From Anthopleura xanthogrammica (Eukaryota > Cnidaria > Anthozoa > Actiniaria > Actiniidae): a stretch of 64,000 bases of DNA. The stretch covers positions 7,532,468-7,596,467 of the forward strand of contig OZ025221.1 of assembly GCA_964019055.1 (NCBI GenBank), in the 5' to 3' direction. This document shows, one piece after another, positions 1 to 12,600 of this stretch (the first letter of the stretch is position 1; each line of letters opens with the position of its first letter). The position numbers were made by a program, and so were the translations under genes. The notes beneath the pieces were generated by a model. The model did no database searches. It was not told the origin of the DNA and saw only the letters and a list, made by a program, of their open reading frames with translations.

Positions 1-715
1 TTGCGGTCCCGTCCCTTATCAACTAGAGACGTTTAAAGAGGACCCAAGTTTATCAGTTGAATTACTATCAAGTGTTATCCTCTATAAACAAAGCTTATTT
101 ATTCATTTAGTTAAACTAGAGCTTCTTCAGTGGGAGTTTGAAGTCCGTCGATATACCTCTTTTGTATTCGTTCGATTCAGCACAAACAAAGTTCGACTTT
201 GAACCCAGTTCTAATTTTGGATTCCGAGTTTAAGACGAATCTACTTATGACCCATTAAAGTAGTCATTAGTAATCAAAACTGGAATGGCCTCAATAGATT
301 CAGCGCTGCAGGATCTCAAATACTAGTAATACCTATTACCTCGACGTGTCCATTTCAGGCATGCAATACCCTTAGGACAATATATGTAAGTAGGTTACAT
401 TCCAGTACATTGAAAGATTGACCATAGCTTACTCTGGGAAGTGGGCGTGGTGAGTGGGAAAGGGGGGGTAAAGAAATGGGGTTCTCTAAAATTCGTCAGG
501 AAAATGGTGGGCCAGCCAAACATGAGCGGTCCATAGGGGAGAGGCATGTCCATCGTTGAGCTAGCTGGCTGCCCAAGATGTAACGAAAGTACAAATGCCA
601 ACATCAGGGAAATGTTGCGGGAGGTATAGGGTCATCATATTTCATGCAATTGTCCTGGAAGGCACACATGAAATTTGAGGACGTCATCTCTCTCTCCTCC
701 TGTAAATTAGCCGTG

Positions 716-935
716 CCTTGGCTTTGATCAGCCCAAAGGTTGTTTCAGAGTTTGATCTGTCAGTTAGCCATGCCCGGACTTTGATCAACCCAGAGGTTGT
801 TTCAGGGTTCGATCTGTCAGTTAGCCATGCCCGGACTTTGATCAACCCAGAGGTTGTTTCAGGGTTCGATCTGTCAGTTAGCCATGTTCGGACTTTGATC
901 AACCCAGAGGTTGTTTCGGCAGGGTTCGATAAAAG
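716..935. repeat. Minisatellite, about 58-bp unit, 3-4 copies
   Basis: A unit containing TTTGATCAACCCAGAGG and GATCTGTCAGTTAGCCATG is repeated head to tail with few changes. The same unit forms a longer array at about 42490-42795, and single units are attached to SINE copies near 46500 and 59800. The array is therefore probably the amplified tail of that SINE family. Confidence 0.85.
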
Positions 936-1664
936 TTGAAGGTTTTCTCTTACACCTGCCTTGACAGAATACAAGTCGAGTCACATACTGAGACAATACG
1001 TGATCCTCAAAGAATGCTACTTTGTAACAGTTATGCCACTTTTACTAATAGGTTCAAGTCTTCTCGTCATCACAAGACCAGGTCAGACAAAACATATTCC
1101 TGGAATGAAAAGACGATTACATGAGCACACATTTCCTGTAGTACTTTGGTCGCGGACGTGTGACCGTCTTGTGCAAGACGCGCCTTTTTATGAGAGCCAC
1201 TTGTTAAAATCCTTAGTTATTCTTAAAATAACATTAGATAGCCAAGGTTATTCTTTAGAGAGGATAACAGCAAGGCCTTCACTGGTTTTATGTATCAATT
1301 TGTTACATTTGGTAGAAGATTGCGTGTGATCCTCTGAGAGGATTATGACAAGTAAAGTTTCTAACTGGATTTATGTATCAATTTGTTACATTTCACCGGG
1401 CATTAGTCAAAGTTTTGATTGCTTGAGAGGATTCGATTCGATTCGATTATGACAAAGTCTGGTATCAGTCAGTAATATCAACAGTTTCTAACTGGCCTTG
1501 GCCTAGTGTCTATAGAATGTAATGCTGAAAGCGACGAAAAATTGGTGTTGCTCCGTGTTTCTACCTCCAAAATAAACCTCACTACTCCAATGTGGTCCCA
1601 TTTCGCTGACAACATCGCGCGCGACAGTTTTTCAAGTGGTGATCTCCCCGGGGGATACTCCCTA

Positions 1665-1940
1665 TAATTGACTGTACGGGAATGCTCCGCCCGAAAGGGG
1701 TACGCTTTTCAGGCCGCAGGTATAGAAAAGGGGTGGGAATTTGTGAATTTTGGTATAAAAAGGGGTAGCTTTTCTTCAAAAGTATATGAAAGGGGTACCT
1801 TTTCAGGCAAAAAAGTATATAAAAGAGGTACTTTTTTGCTGAAATTTGGTATATCAAAGGGTAAGGGGTCGAGAGTCCGGGCGGAGCATCCCCGTATGAA
1901 ACGACCCGAAGTACCCCCGGGGGGGGGGGGGGGGGGGTGA
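1665..1940 (+). repeat. Dispersed GGGTAC-rich repeat, copy 1
   Basis: The segment contains several degenerate units of about 30 bp built around AAAGGGGTAC and TATAGAAAAGGGG, and is bounded by a G-run. It recurs in reverse orientation at about 40765-41040, including the words GGCGGAGCATCCCCGTAT and GTACTTCGGGTTGTTTCG. It is a dispersed repeat of unknown class. The open frames across it are low complexity and not credible genes. Confidence 0.75.
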
Positions 1941-2359
1941 TCAGAGTTTTACGGTTGTAGTCAACGTCGTTTCGTGTGCGACAAAAACTCAAACGGATTT
2001 CTTCCTTAAAAAAAATATCGTTCGCGACCAAAACAGGAAAAGCTGATCTATGAAACTACACACCATCAATACTCCTGCCCTAAAGATTCTTAGAAAGTAA
2101 CAGAAACAAAAACGATTGGGATATTGTCCTAAGGGCACGGCGAAAATCTGTTACCAAACATAGCCAGCAAGAATGCTAACCATTTCGTCGAACTTTACCC
2201 CGTCATAACAATAATATTAGTTTAATCCGTGAGTCATTATACAATCCATTCAGTGATATAAAATAAAGCTGTTATGGTAAATCAGATAACAGTATGGTAC
2301 ATTAAAATGTCAAATAGATAATTACATTGATGGACACTTTATCAACTTTTGGCCTGGTG

Positions 2360-2815
2360 ACATCTTTAACTTGGATGCGAGCCATGTTCAGATTTCATGT
2401 TTTCGAAAGGGGTCTTTAAATGGTGAACTCGTCGCTGTCCATTACGACTTCTTTGGCATGTTTAGCTTGGACCTGAGCCGTGCTCAGATTTCAGTTTTCG
2501 AAAAGTGATGGTGAACTCGGCGCTGTCCATTAGAACGACTTCTTTGGCATGTTTAGCTTGAATCTTAGCCGTGCTCAGATTTCAGTTTTCGAAAAGTGAT
2601 GGTGAACTCGTCGCTGTCCATTAGAAAGACTTGTTTTAATAGCAAGTTTAGCTTGCATGCGAGCCGTGTTCAGATTTCAGTTTTCGAAATGGGCCCGGCT
2701 TCAAGATGGTGAACTCGTCGCTCCCAATTAGTAAGACACTTGGATATGAGCCAAGTTCAGATTTCAGTTATCGAAAAGGGTCCCATAATGATAAAGTTGT
2801 CACTGTCCACTAGAC
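2360..2815. repeat. Tandem repeat, about 100-bp unit, about 5 copies
   Basis: Each unit carries a version of GATGGTGAACTCGTCGCT, then GTCCATTAGA, then AGCCGTGCTCAGATTTCAG and TTTTCGAAA. Units diverge in length between copies, so this is an old array. No coding or structural role is visible. Confidence 0.8.
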
Positions 2816-3347
2816 TTATAAAAATCTCGTCGTTAAGAAATAGAAACCTGGCTACCCACGAACATAGAGGGAAGGTTACAATGACTTGTCCTACCATTCA
2901 TATTGCGCGAGAGAACCACTGACTTGTAATAATATATCTCTGAATTCTTTTTATAATAGGGTTATTTCAGCATAAATTGTATGGTGTGTCTATCCTTCTT
3001 AACAATAGAAATCTCATACCCCAAAAATACTGTGAACTCGTTTCTTTAAGTTCACCTTTTCCAAGTTCAGAGGAAGACCATTTATTACCGTGGTGAAAAG
3101 AATTGTGGGAATGATTGGGGTACGAACCCATCACAAGCTCTTCCATCTCACGTCCCATAAATCAGTCCAGTATCTTGTTAACAGTCTTCCAGTGAACCCC
3201 AGAAAGTGATTGATGCCATGAAATACAACTGGTATCACTCTCACTCACAGAACTCTGTCATTCTTACTAACATTTCGTCGAGCATGCGCAGTAAGAATGA
3301 CAAGGCTCCTGGGGTGGAAAGTCCACTGGTATTTTATACATAATATA

Positions 3348-6300
3348 TTAGATAGGTCCACTCATCTCGTAGCTTTCAGCTTCATCTCTAAAGTGATCTA
3401 TCAGGTTATTGATCTCGGCCACCCTGTCTCGATTCCTCTTCACTTCGGTGTTGTGTATGTTTTCAAGTAAGGTCTGCATGGTAGTGTTAGCACGTGTGAC
3501 TATGTCGTCCTCCTGTCAAGGGAAGAAGTACAAGGCTATTAATAACGACGACGGTGATGATTGTAAGGGTGGTGGTAGGGGTGATGGTGATGATGATGAC
3601 GGTGGTGGAGTGGTAGTAATGATGATAGTGGTGGAAGTGGTGGTGGTGGTGGTGATGCGGTAATGATGATGATGATGGTTATGGTCATGTGAGGAACGAT
3701 GAATGATGATGGTGTGGTGGTGATGATGATGAGGATGATGATGATAGTAGTGATGATGGCCGTGGTGATGGTCATGATAATGGGGGTAGTGGTGGTGGTG
3801 GTGGTGATGACGGTAATAGCGGTGGTACTGGTGATGATGTATGATGGTATTGGTGATTGTGGTGGTGATAGTGATGGTTATAGTGTGTTGATAATGGTTA
3901 TGGTGACAATGGTAGTAATGGTGATTACGATGGTAGTTGTAGTGGTGAAGATAGTGATGGTGTTGGTTAATAGATGTATGTTGATGGTGGTTTGGCAGCG
4001 CCGTTGTTGGTGGTAATCACGAAATAGCACCCACAAATGCTAACATGGGGACACAAGACATAACACGCACACAAGTACCCCGTGTAGACAACCTTGTCCA
4101 TTTTTCTTACCTTGTTGTCTATCTTTAGCAGATGCGTATCGTGTGATGCACTGACAGCATTCATAATGGTGTCTTTGTCAACAAACAGCTAGAAACAGAC
4201 AAGCAAAAGATAAACATGAATACCAGTACTGTGAAATAAAATGGCATTGCCAAAGATGACACGCATTCTAGTATTGTATATTATATAGTTACATAGTTAC
4301 ATCACTACGCGCACTATGATTGGTCGAGAACTGTGCTCTATTACTAAACGGGGCACAGAAGAAGCTGTTTTATTACTTGATTAAGAGGGCTATTCTAAAT
4401 TATAGCTATAAACCCCTTGCAGCACTTCGGAATGCAGCTCAATTTGGAGGACAAAACAGTAGGTTTCCAATTCTCATAAGATTGAAATTCTTTTATTTTG
4501 TCCTTCAAATTGAGCTGCTTCGATGTCACATGCAAGGGGTCTATTACATTAGCTGGAACATCGAAGAATACGGCAGGCAACGAGCTGCTCAGTTTTGAGT
4601 ATTTTGACTAAAACAAGTATGTCTTGTAACATTAGGTATTGTCGCACTTACCATCCTGAGATCATCAGGCAGGTCTTCTTCCATTTCATTCTTCATCAGT
4701 TTTTCTAGTGTCACTACACACATATCAGATACTTTCTCGTTGTGTGTATTCTCCAAGTCGCGCAACTGCGTCATCGTGTTTATTGTTAAGGATTGGTTCA
4801 TTAAATGGTAAAAGTGACGAATGACTTCTTATGAAAGAACAGTTATAAATCTCGCTTTCTGATTTGTTGAGGAAGCGAGCTTTACAAAAGCATACAATAC
4901 ACGCGCGCGCGAGTGGATTTCGTATGACTGTGAAAAGCTTGGTGTCGTATGCATGCCTTGCCGTGACCGTGATGCTTTTTAAAAACTTTGATTGGCTGTT
5001 TTTTCTCGCGGAATGTGATTGGCCTTGCAGTGCCGTGACCGTATCTGCGCTGTGTTCATGTCGTGTTTCAGGTATTTGATTGGATGGAGAATAAATTCTC
5101 GCGCAATGTGATTGGTCTGGCGGCAGTGCCTTGCCCTGTCACGACCGCGTTCGTGCCGCGAGCTTTTCACAGTCATACAAAAAGCATCTGTTGCACACCA
5201 ATCGCGACGCGCCAAAGCTCTGCTTGGACACGGCATCGTCACGATCACGGCACGGCACGTGACTGTAATACTGTGAAAGTACTTTAAGGATATAGTCCTT
5301 GTACGTGTTCCACGAATGACGTAACCATGTCCGCCATGTTTCTCTCAAAGTCCTTGATGGTGTCCTACAGTTATGATACAAAAATATGAATTCAGTAAAA
5401 AACATTTTAATAAAATAGTTATCGAGGACAAGAGGGCTTGCAGAACTGGTTATTCCACACCTACCACGCAAACAAATCCCTGAGAGATTACTAAATGTAC
5501 AAGACAATTTCCAAGGATGAGATTCATCGCAAAACACGGTCATGGCACCGGAGTTCAGTTCTGCAAAACCAGAAATTATTTCTTTCCGTTCCGGTATCCT
5601 AAAAATCGTGCGTTCTAATCAGCTGTTTGAGTGGGCGGTATTTTCTATCTCTGACCGCGGTTAGGTATCCTAACGTCATCCGCGCGTGCGCATGCGATGA
5701 AGGATATAAAACATTGCAAAAGAAGTGGAAAAATAATGTGAAAAAATACATAAGTTATTTAAAGTCGGTCCGGATAAGGAAAAACAATGCCTAGTCTAAC
5801 GGCCTCCGTCCGTATATTCAAGACCTCGGGTATAGTTTTTCCCTATCTGGACCTCCTGGCCCTAACCTTTAAAGATTCCAGTTAACCAGTACTAACCTCC
5901 AGCTGATCCACTAGTTGCATTTCCAGCCCCATCAGTGAGTCCCACAGTTTTGCTACCTTGTCTACAATCTCTTTCATCATACTCTCTAGTAAATTGACAT
6001 CACTAGTGTTGGAGTAGTCCACCAACGCCTAAGGTACGACAACAACAACGTTAAAATAAATAAAATATACGACTTCGAATTCATGGACCTTTATGAGTGT
6101 AATAACTGTGGTTCTCGGAGGTACATGCTTGTGTACAAGGGGGTAATTGTTTTTTCATCAGAAATTTAGAAATTCATTCTAAATTAATGGTATACTGGTA
6201 GAGATCTGAAATAAAGGAATCAGCATTGTCTTCCTTTGGTCCATAGTCCGAAGTCGAGTAAAATAGAAATTGGCTTGGGCGTAATGTTTTCCTATTTCAG

Positions 6301-9215
6301 ACCATATGTCATTCTCTTGAGAATAAGATTCTTTGTTTGAATTGTATCCATATTCATGTGTCTTCTCATGCGCAACCAATAAACAAAGAAATGGTACTCT
6401 AGGGAATGACATGTGGTCTGAAATGGGAAAACATTACGCACAAGACAAAATGATTTATTCATATACGAGTTTGCAAGTAATTTCAATTGATTCAGAATAT
6501 TTGACGACTTCCCAGTTTGATCACAATACAGCAGAGGATGTCTGTACCAGCCATTTATCACAGACATGTATACTGATATAAGCTGTATCACGCATTCCTC
6601 TCCCTACCTTTTTCTTGAATTCTATATATTCCTGAATGTGGTGAACACCTCCTTTCTTGTTTTCTGACAGAGCTTCTTCAAAACAGGAGAAGAACGAGTC
6701 GACTTCCTCTTTTCGTTTAGTTCTTTCTCGTAGACCAAATTCGAAGATATCATTGCAGATTGACATGAATTTATCCTTATAAGTAAGAACAGTCAAGGAA
6801 AAATGTAACCACTAAGGGGCATAGTCAAGCTTTCCCTATTTGGGGGGGGGGGGGGGGGGACTTGCCATTAACCTCATCAAATCATCCCCCCTTCCCCCCC
6901 CCCCCCCCAAAAAAAAAGAACATGCATAGTTTTCCCATTTCTAATGGGATAGGAAGGGAAGGAGGTTAGGTTTTGGGGAACAAGATGGAAAACAGGAAAA
7001 CCCAGAGAAAAACCGTCGAATCAAGGGACAGACCTAACAAACCCTACTTACGTGTGATACCAAGTCTAAAAATTGAATCCAAGACCCCAGAGGTGAGCAA
7101 CGAGTGCATGAAATGCAGAATAACTTTAATGGTACTAGATGACAGTAGTACAAAAGGATATGCTGTGATAATATCCTCCATGCCAGGTAGTGCTGACAAC
7201 TTTTCACCATCAGGATCATCACCAAACATAGCATCAAACAGATGAGAGGTGTCGAGGTCTTCAACATACGCTTCCTATTGTTAGAATAAATTAAACTTTC
7301 AGCAAATAACCTCAATGTCTTGGTTTCTGGTAGAGTAAATCTGATGAACAGAAGCCTATGTACTAGAAATATGGAGTCTGAAGTTGTCTGGGTTTGGAAA
7401 ACTTGCATTCTATTTAGAATAAAGCTTTCATGGTGATTATGTTTAATTACCATAATGATTGTTATCATCATCATCATCATCAGTGTCATCATCTCAACCA
7501 CCATCATCATGCCGTCATTATCATCATCATCATCAGTTATCATCATCCTCATCATCTGCCATTATCATCAGTTATCAAAATTATTGACCATCATTATTAA
7601 CATCATCAGTCATCATCATTAGTCAATCATCATCATCATCATCATCATCATTGTATCATTATCAGTCATCACCACAATCAGTCATCATCACCATCATCAG
7701 TAATCCTACAGTAATCACCAATATGATTATTGTATCATCATTTATCATCATTGTCATCATCAATGAGTCAAGTTATTATTAAAATACTGACCTTGTGTAG
7801 CTGTCTTTCATTCTCTTTAGCTTCCTTCTCCTTCTTCTTCCGTTCAGCAACTGTTTCATCATGTACCAGTTCCTCAATAGAATACTTGTATTTCTCCATA
7901 GCAACTTCTCTGGCTGTCTCATCAACTAATCTAAAATCCAGATACACCAGGTCTGGCAGATGTGCTATCACATACTCTTTGTAATTTGCATCTTCACAGA
8001 AAGGGTTGGAGCTTAGGTTCAGGGTTCGCAGGCTTTTAAACTGTCTTAAATATAGTACCTAGGAAAGAGAATAAGAAAGTCTGAGATTGAAGGCCTGTAT
8101 TTATCGTTGAGCCTTTTGTCTTAGACTAATACTTACATTATCCAGTTGTTTCAAATTGTTATTTCCAATTGAAAAGACATGAAGTTCTGTTAGACTGTCC
8201 ATATTTTCTATCTTTGAGATTCTATTATTGTACAGGGTTAGGTCTTTTAACTTAGTGAGCTTGCTCAGACCCTCGATCACCTCAATATTATTGAAAGATA
8301 AATCTGAAAGAAATAGAGATGTTGACAAAAATTTTAAAAAGGCACAGCCAAGTCCTTTGTTATTTCATTACCTTTCATTCCCATTATAATCCAATAAATT
8401 CCCATTACAAAATTAGATTACAACATGTTATGACTCTCTGGGCTCTCCTGGGCTTGAAATAATGACCGGTCAGATGCTGGTCAGATTAGCTTAGCTTTGT
8501 CATACCCCATTTCTGGCTCGACGTTACTGGTAAAAATGACTGGCAAGGGAAAGATTTGACAAGACAAGTTCCTATTCTGGCTGGACATATTTCTGTTGAC
8601 CAGCTGTTATTTCAAGCCCTGCTCTTGCTATTCTGTTAGCTATATCTTTGTAAAATAACACTCACCCAACCACTCAAGGTTGACTAGCATATCCAGACCT
8701 TCAATCTTCTCAATAATATTATTATCCAGTTGTAGAGTAGTTAGATTAACAAAGCTCCATAGGTTGTCTATCTTTAGAACATCTGATAAAAAGAAGAACA
8801 ACTATAATCAAACCATTTCTTCCTGCTTCTGTAGTATCAGACAAATCATATGACTAAAGAAAAAAATATTAGAAAAAGTTCAAGATTTTAAGTTCATAAG
8901 CTTACAATAACAAAGTTCATGTAAGCTATTTTGATGTCAGCTTAACATATATAATATTGAAATTTAATTTTTTGACATTTCGTTAGTAAGATATAGGTGT
9001 ATTATTCAAAGTTTAAGGATATTTAAGAAAGATATTTTCCAATAGAGTTTCATACTTTTAAAATCTAGTCTCAACGAAAGCACTTCTCCAAAGTCAACCC
9101 CTTCTTGTTTAGCAATCCTTCCTGCTTCTCCTCTCGGACCTTGCTCCTCCACAGCCTGCTTGAGCATATGCTCATCGATAACAGAAGGCTCTATAGTGTC
9201 GTAAAGACGGCTCAT
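3348..9215 (-). CDS. DRC3: Dynein regulatory complex subunit 3 (LRRC48)
   Basis: Subunit of the nexin-dynein regulatory complex that links axonemal doublets and tunes dynein in motile cilia. Eleven minus-strand exons join in frame to 516 aa (human about 523): 9215-9056, 8782-8666, 8303-8137, 8058-7792, 7274-7152, 6775-6608, 6028-5897, 5364-5305, 4765-4652, 4188-4111, 3512-3348. The N-terminus [15 protein letters not shown] matches the vertebrate protein. Leucine-rich repeats (for example [14 protein letters not shown]) fill about residues 45-165, followed by an LRR cap ([14 protein letters not shown]) and a charged, probably coiled-coil second half with [12 protein letters not shown]. The start was chosen by homology over an upstream in-frame start. 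The exon 8/9 junction is about 7 residues shorter than the vertebrate protein and is the least certain join. Introns hold MITEs and ATC microsatellites. Confidence 0.95.
3550..4010. repeat. GAT/GGT-rich simple repeat in the DRC3 intron
   Basis: Imperfect GAT, GGT and GTG triplets run through this interval, which lies inside the last DRC3 intron. Open frames on both strands are low-complexity artefacts. Confidence 0.9.
4405..4545. mobile_element. MITE family 2, copy 1 (foldback)
   Basis: The left arm CCCCTTGCAGCACTTCGGAA then CAGCTCAATTTGGAGGACAA is mirrored by TGTCCTTCAAATTGAGCTGC and TGCAAGGGGTCT on the right. Related copies lie at 12974-13082, 50518-50652 and 63880-63952. It has no coding capacity, as expected for a non-autonomous DNA element. 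It lies in a DRC3 intron. Confidence 0.8.
4895..5285. mobile_element. Foldback element with CGTATGACTGTGAAAAGC-type ends
   Basis: Ends read CGTATGACTGTGAAAAGC and GCTTTTCACAGTCATAC, or a second GTGACTGTAATACTGTGAAAG. The interior is rich in GATTGG (CCAAT-type) and CACGGCACG words. Fragments with the same GGCACGG...TTTTTCATAGTCATA signature occur near 37420-37530, 45930-46045 and 60060-60150. It is inferred to be a non-autonomous repeat family. Confidence 0.6.
6265..6452. mobile_element. MITE family 1, copy 1 (foldback)
   Basis: The left arm TTGGGCGTAATGTTTTCC, then TTTCAGACCA and GTCATT, is mirrored by GACATGTGGTCTGAAATGGG and AAAACATTACGCAC. The centre carries ATCCATATTCATGTGTCTTC. This is one of about eight copies in the window. 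It lies in a DRC3 intron. Confidence 0.85.
7460..7770. repeat. ATC/ATT microsatellite in DRC3 intron
   Basis: Interrupted ATC triplets with ATCAGTCATC words cover this interval, ending just below the exon at 7792-8058. Confidence 0.9.
8451..8622. mobile_element. Foldback repeat ending in GGGCTTGAAATAA / TTATTTCAAGCCC
   Basis: The terminal word GGGCTTGAAATAATGACC is mirrored by GACCAGCTGTTATTTCAAGC. A second copy lies at about 37884-38041 (GGGTTTGAAATAACAACC to CAGCTGTTATTTCAAGCCC). It is a short intronic MITE-like repeat. Confidence 0.75.
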
Positions 9216-9693
9216 GGTTGAAAAAAAGCTAGAAATTCTCCATAAAAACAAAGAAAATATCTTGTACTTTTTCTCTCGAGATTTAAAACTTGTGGTTGTT
9301 GAACGTGTTGTCCTGGACAACCAAACCGTGGAGGACTGGGCACAATCAGACGTGACGTACTTCCGGTTTTACAAAAACAAAACCATTTTCCCTGCTTCTT
9401 TGCTGTAAAACCAATTTTACTGCTGGAAAAATTGAATATTGTCTATGCTAAATTACAATGATTAAGAAAAGTTGGAATTTATTTGAGTTTTTGGTGTTTA
9501 GTTTTAAGAAATAAATAAAATGACGTCATTATGTTGGACTACTGCTGACATACTTCAGTGCAGATTCACCCAGAAGTCTTTTCGGGTCACGAAAACAGCC
9601 CGAAAGGAATCCTGGGTATATCGTAAAACCAAATAAAATAAAATTGTAAAGTAAAAATTTTTCTCATATTTAAACCTCAAAAAATAATTCAAA
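9216..9693. promoter_or_regulatory. Divergent DRC3/PICK1 promoter
   Basis: The start codons of DRC3 (-) and PICK1 (+) are 478 bp apart and point away from each other. Besides the X-box, the interval has a CRE-like TGACGTA next to an ETS-type ACTTCCGG at about 9353-9365 and a second TGACGTCA at about 9521. No TATA box sits in an obvious place. It probably serves both genes. Confidence 0.6.
9307..9321. promoter_or_regulatory. X-box (RFX site) upstream of DRC3
   Basis: GTTGTCCTGGACAAC is a perfect palindrome around one base and fits the X-box pattern RYYNYY-N(1-3)-RRNRAC with a 3-bp spacer. It lies 92 bp upstream of the DRC3 start codon. RFX factors, usually with FOXJ1, control motile-cilium genes, so this site fits the neighbour's role. 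Binding itself is inferred. Confidence 0.75.
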
Positions 9694-12600
9694 ATGATGG
9701 AATACGAGTATGAGATCGACCCCAGGTAAAAACTCGATTATTATGCTTTCATTATGGCGAGTTTGGTGGCGTAAATTGAGTTTAAAGTGAGTTTATTTGA
9801 CGTTTTTCTTGCCAGGGGTCTTCAAGGCAAGCCAGGATCAGTGATTCTACGGAAAGACAAACAGAATTTAATCGGAATTAGTATTGGTGGTGGAGCTCCT
9901 TTATGTCCTTGTTTATATGTTGTACAAGTCTTTGATAATACTCCAGCATCTAAAGATGGAATTTTACAAGCTGGAGATGAAATAGTAGGAGTAAATGGGA
10001 AGTCTTTGCGAGGGAAAACAAAAGTTGACGTGGCTCGAGCGATCCAAGCAGTAAAAGTATGTCAATAAATTTGTAACTTTAATTTTCTCGTAAAATGTTT
10101 AAGCTTTATTCGTAAAAAAATGCAGATTTTTAGGGCCTTGTAGCTGAATTTTTTACGTGTATTGTTCAATTTTGAGATTAATTTTGTTCAACACAAAGAT
10201 CAAAAGATGATTTGCAATGCTTGAATGGGTCTTTAATTATTTATATTTAAGTCTAATATTTTGGATTTTTTTCTGGTTTGATTTTTTTTAGTATATATGT
10301 GTTTTTCCTGGCCTTGTATATTATTTAAACAGTTTGACTAGGTTAATTTAATCATGTTATTATGTTCTTAGGAGGAAGTTACTATAAATTATGTCAAGCT
10401 CCATGCTGACCCAAAAGAAGGAAAATCACTTGATATCAGTAAGTTCTTTTGTAATAAATAAATACGTTTTTTTTTTAAAGAATAAAACAGCTTTTTCAGT
10501 GCTCTGTTCGGTAATATAGCATGGAGGAATTAAGCAACAAAGGCATAAATAAGTTTTTGATAAATTGTGTGGAAGGAAATTATCAAAAGCATGCATGCCA
10601 ACATGTGGAGAAAAGTATGCAAGCTGAAAAAATGGCAGTAATTGGCCTACCACTGCTGTCGCGGTTACCCTGCCTTACATTGTTGTTGTTTGTTATTGGC
10701 AAAGCTAATAAAACAAAATAAAAATATAATAAATGTCTGTCAGCATAGTCGTAGAAGTTTGAGGGCCTGATCATGACATGTTTTTGTGGCGTGATAACTC
10801 TTTCATTGAAATCTGTTGTACCTATTATTCTGTGGCACTAAGATAATTTATATTTATTCTTTGGAGAAAGTTAGATGTCCCTGGGTTGAATTTTATGATG
10901 CATTATTTGAAATAGCACTTTTAATGTTATAGTAATGAAGAAAATGAAGCATCGCATGGTGGAAGGTATGAGTTCTTCAACAGCTGATGCTCTTGGTCTA
11001 AGCAGAGCTATCCTTTGTAATGGTAAGCTATTTATAAACCTTCTTTGTTTGTAACTATCTTGTTTGATTCCTTAATACTGTATAATCCTAGTTATAAGCA
11101 TCCCCCCAGGATTCTACCATATCTTATCCCTCCTTACTAGCTTATCATTTTTCTTTCTTTTACCTTCCTTCCTGCTGACACTGTAGTTCTCTCCCTGCTT
11201 CTACTTTCTCCTTCCTCACTCTCCCACTACAGTATCTCTTTGTTTCCTTTTCCTCACACTCTCTTTCCTTTCCATCCTCTCCTTTCCATCAAACCTTTCC
11301 TCTATCACTCCATTTTTATTTTATTTTTTTTACTTTCCCTTTCCTTACTTATTTCATTTCCCATTTTATCCCTTTTAACACTATCATAAAACAACTGGTG
11401 CTTCGGGTCTCAGATATGCATACAATTTTATTTTTATTCAGATGGGCTAGTAAAAAAGCTTGATGAATTAGAACAGAATTCAAATGTCTACAAAGGTTTG
11501 TTATATGTTATACATTCTTATGTTCTTACAGCGCTTCCCAATCACACGTACAAATCTCCGTCACAACAAAATATAAGGTTTTGGTGGATGTCAATCAATT
11601 TGTTTCCATGACATTGTTGGAAAACACAAAGTTTTCAAGGGCGCGTGGCTCATGGAATGTTGAGCAAACACCTTGATTGACACCTGCCAAAACCAACTTC
11701 GTTGCGACAGCAAATTGTAGGATTTCGCACATGTGATTGGGAAGTGATTTAACTTTATTAACAGAAATAAACATCCACGCAGACAAACCTTCCATCCTGC
11801 CATCTTTTTGTTTCCACTTGGAGCAATAGCATTGTGGATGATTACTTAATTCCCATTATTTTTTGTTATGACAGGTTTAGTGGATCATGTTCGGCAGTAT
11901 TTACACAGTTTTTACCAGCTTGCACAAACTCATAAAGGTATGGCTATAGTGGGAACATTCATCCTCTCAACTTTTCCAGTGTATTTTGTTTGTCATGCAC
12001 TGAAAATAGTCAAATATTCTCAATTAATTTTTCATTCAATGAGACATTTGTCATTGTGGAATCATTGTTGCATTGTAATTATTTAGTATACAATGTTATA
12101 CAATGTTTCTTGTCTTCCGCAGAGCTTGGAGACATATTTGCTTCTATTGGAGTCAGAGAACTTCAACCTAATGCTAGTGAAGCATTTGCTATATTCAGTG
12201 ATGCTCACAGGTAAGTACATGTACTCGTGTATAAATCAGCCATTACCTACTCTTGGTGTAACCTTTGTTGTTGATAAACTATCATATGTGTATGGTCCCC
12301 AAAAAATTTCTATGCCTCACCTGTGATGAGAGAAATAGGATTTCAAGGGGTGTTGCAGGTTCCAGGAAGCAATTAAGGCACTAATAATAATTAGAAAATC
12401 TAATAATCAGTGTATATAACTATTGTAGAAATTTTGAGAAACTGGGAATGGATTTCCTGAAGAAAGTGAAACCAATGCTTACAGATCTCAACACATATCT
12501 TTGTAAGGTATGTGAAGAATATATTCTTTGTATTTTTCATTCTTTTCTTTCCTTATTTTTCTTGTTTTTTTTTCTTTCCTTCCTTTACTTTTCAGTTCAT

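Larger units (their letters stand above)
1..3347. other. Gene-free flank with repeats
   Basis: I see no convincing exon in this stretch. It holds a short minisatellite (716-935), a dispersed GGGTAC-rich repeat (about 1665-1940), a roughly 100-bp tandem repeat (about 2360-2815) and otherwise unassigned AT-rich sequence. The 3' end of DRC3 on the minus strand begins at 3348. Confidence 0.6.

Noticed and set aside
684..974. Repetitive 96-residue open frame on the minus strand
   Set aside because: It is a translation of the 58-bp minisatellite, which occurs in non-coding settings elsewhere.
1582..2031. 149-residue minus-strand open frame and a 90-residue plus-strand frame
   Set aside because: Both cross the dispersed GGGTAC-rich repeat and its G-run; the repeat is also found inverted at 40765 and has no conserved protein.
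3409..4016. Open frames rich in Met, Val, Asp and His
   Set aside because: Simple-repeat artefacts inside the last DRC3 intron.
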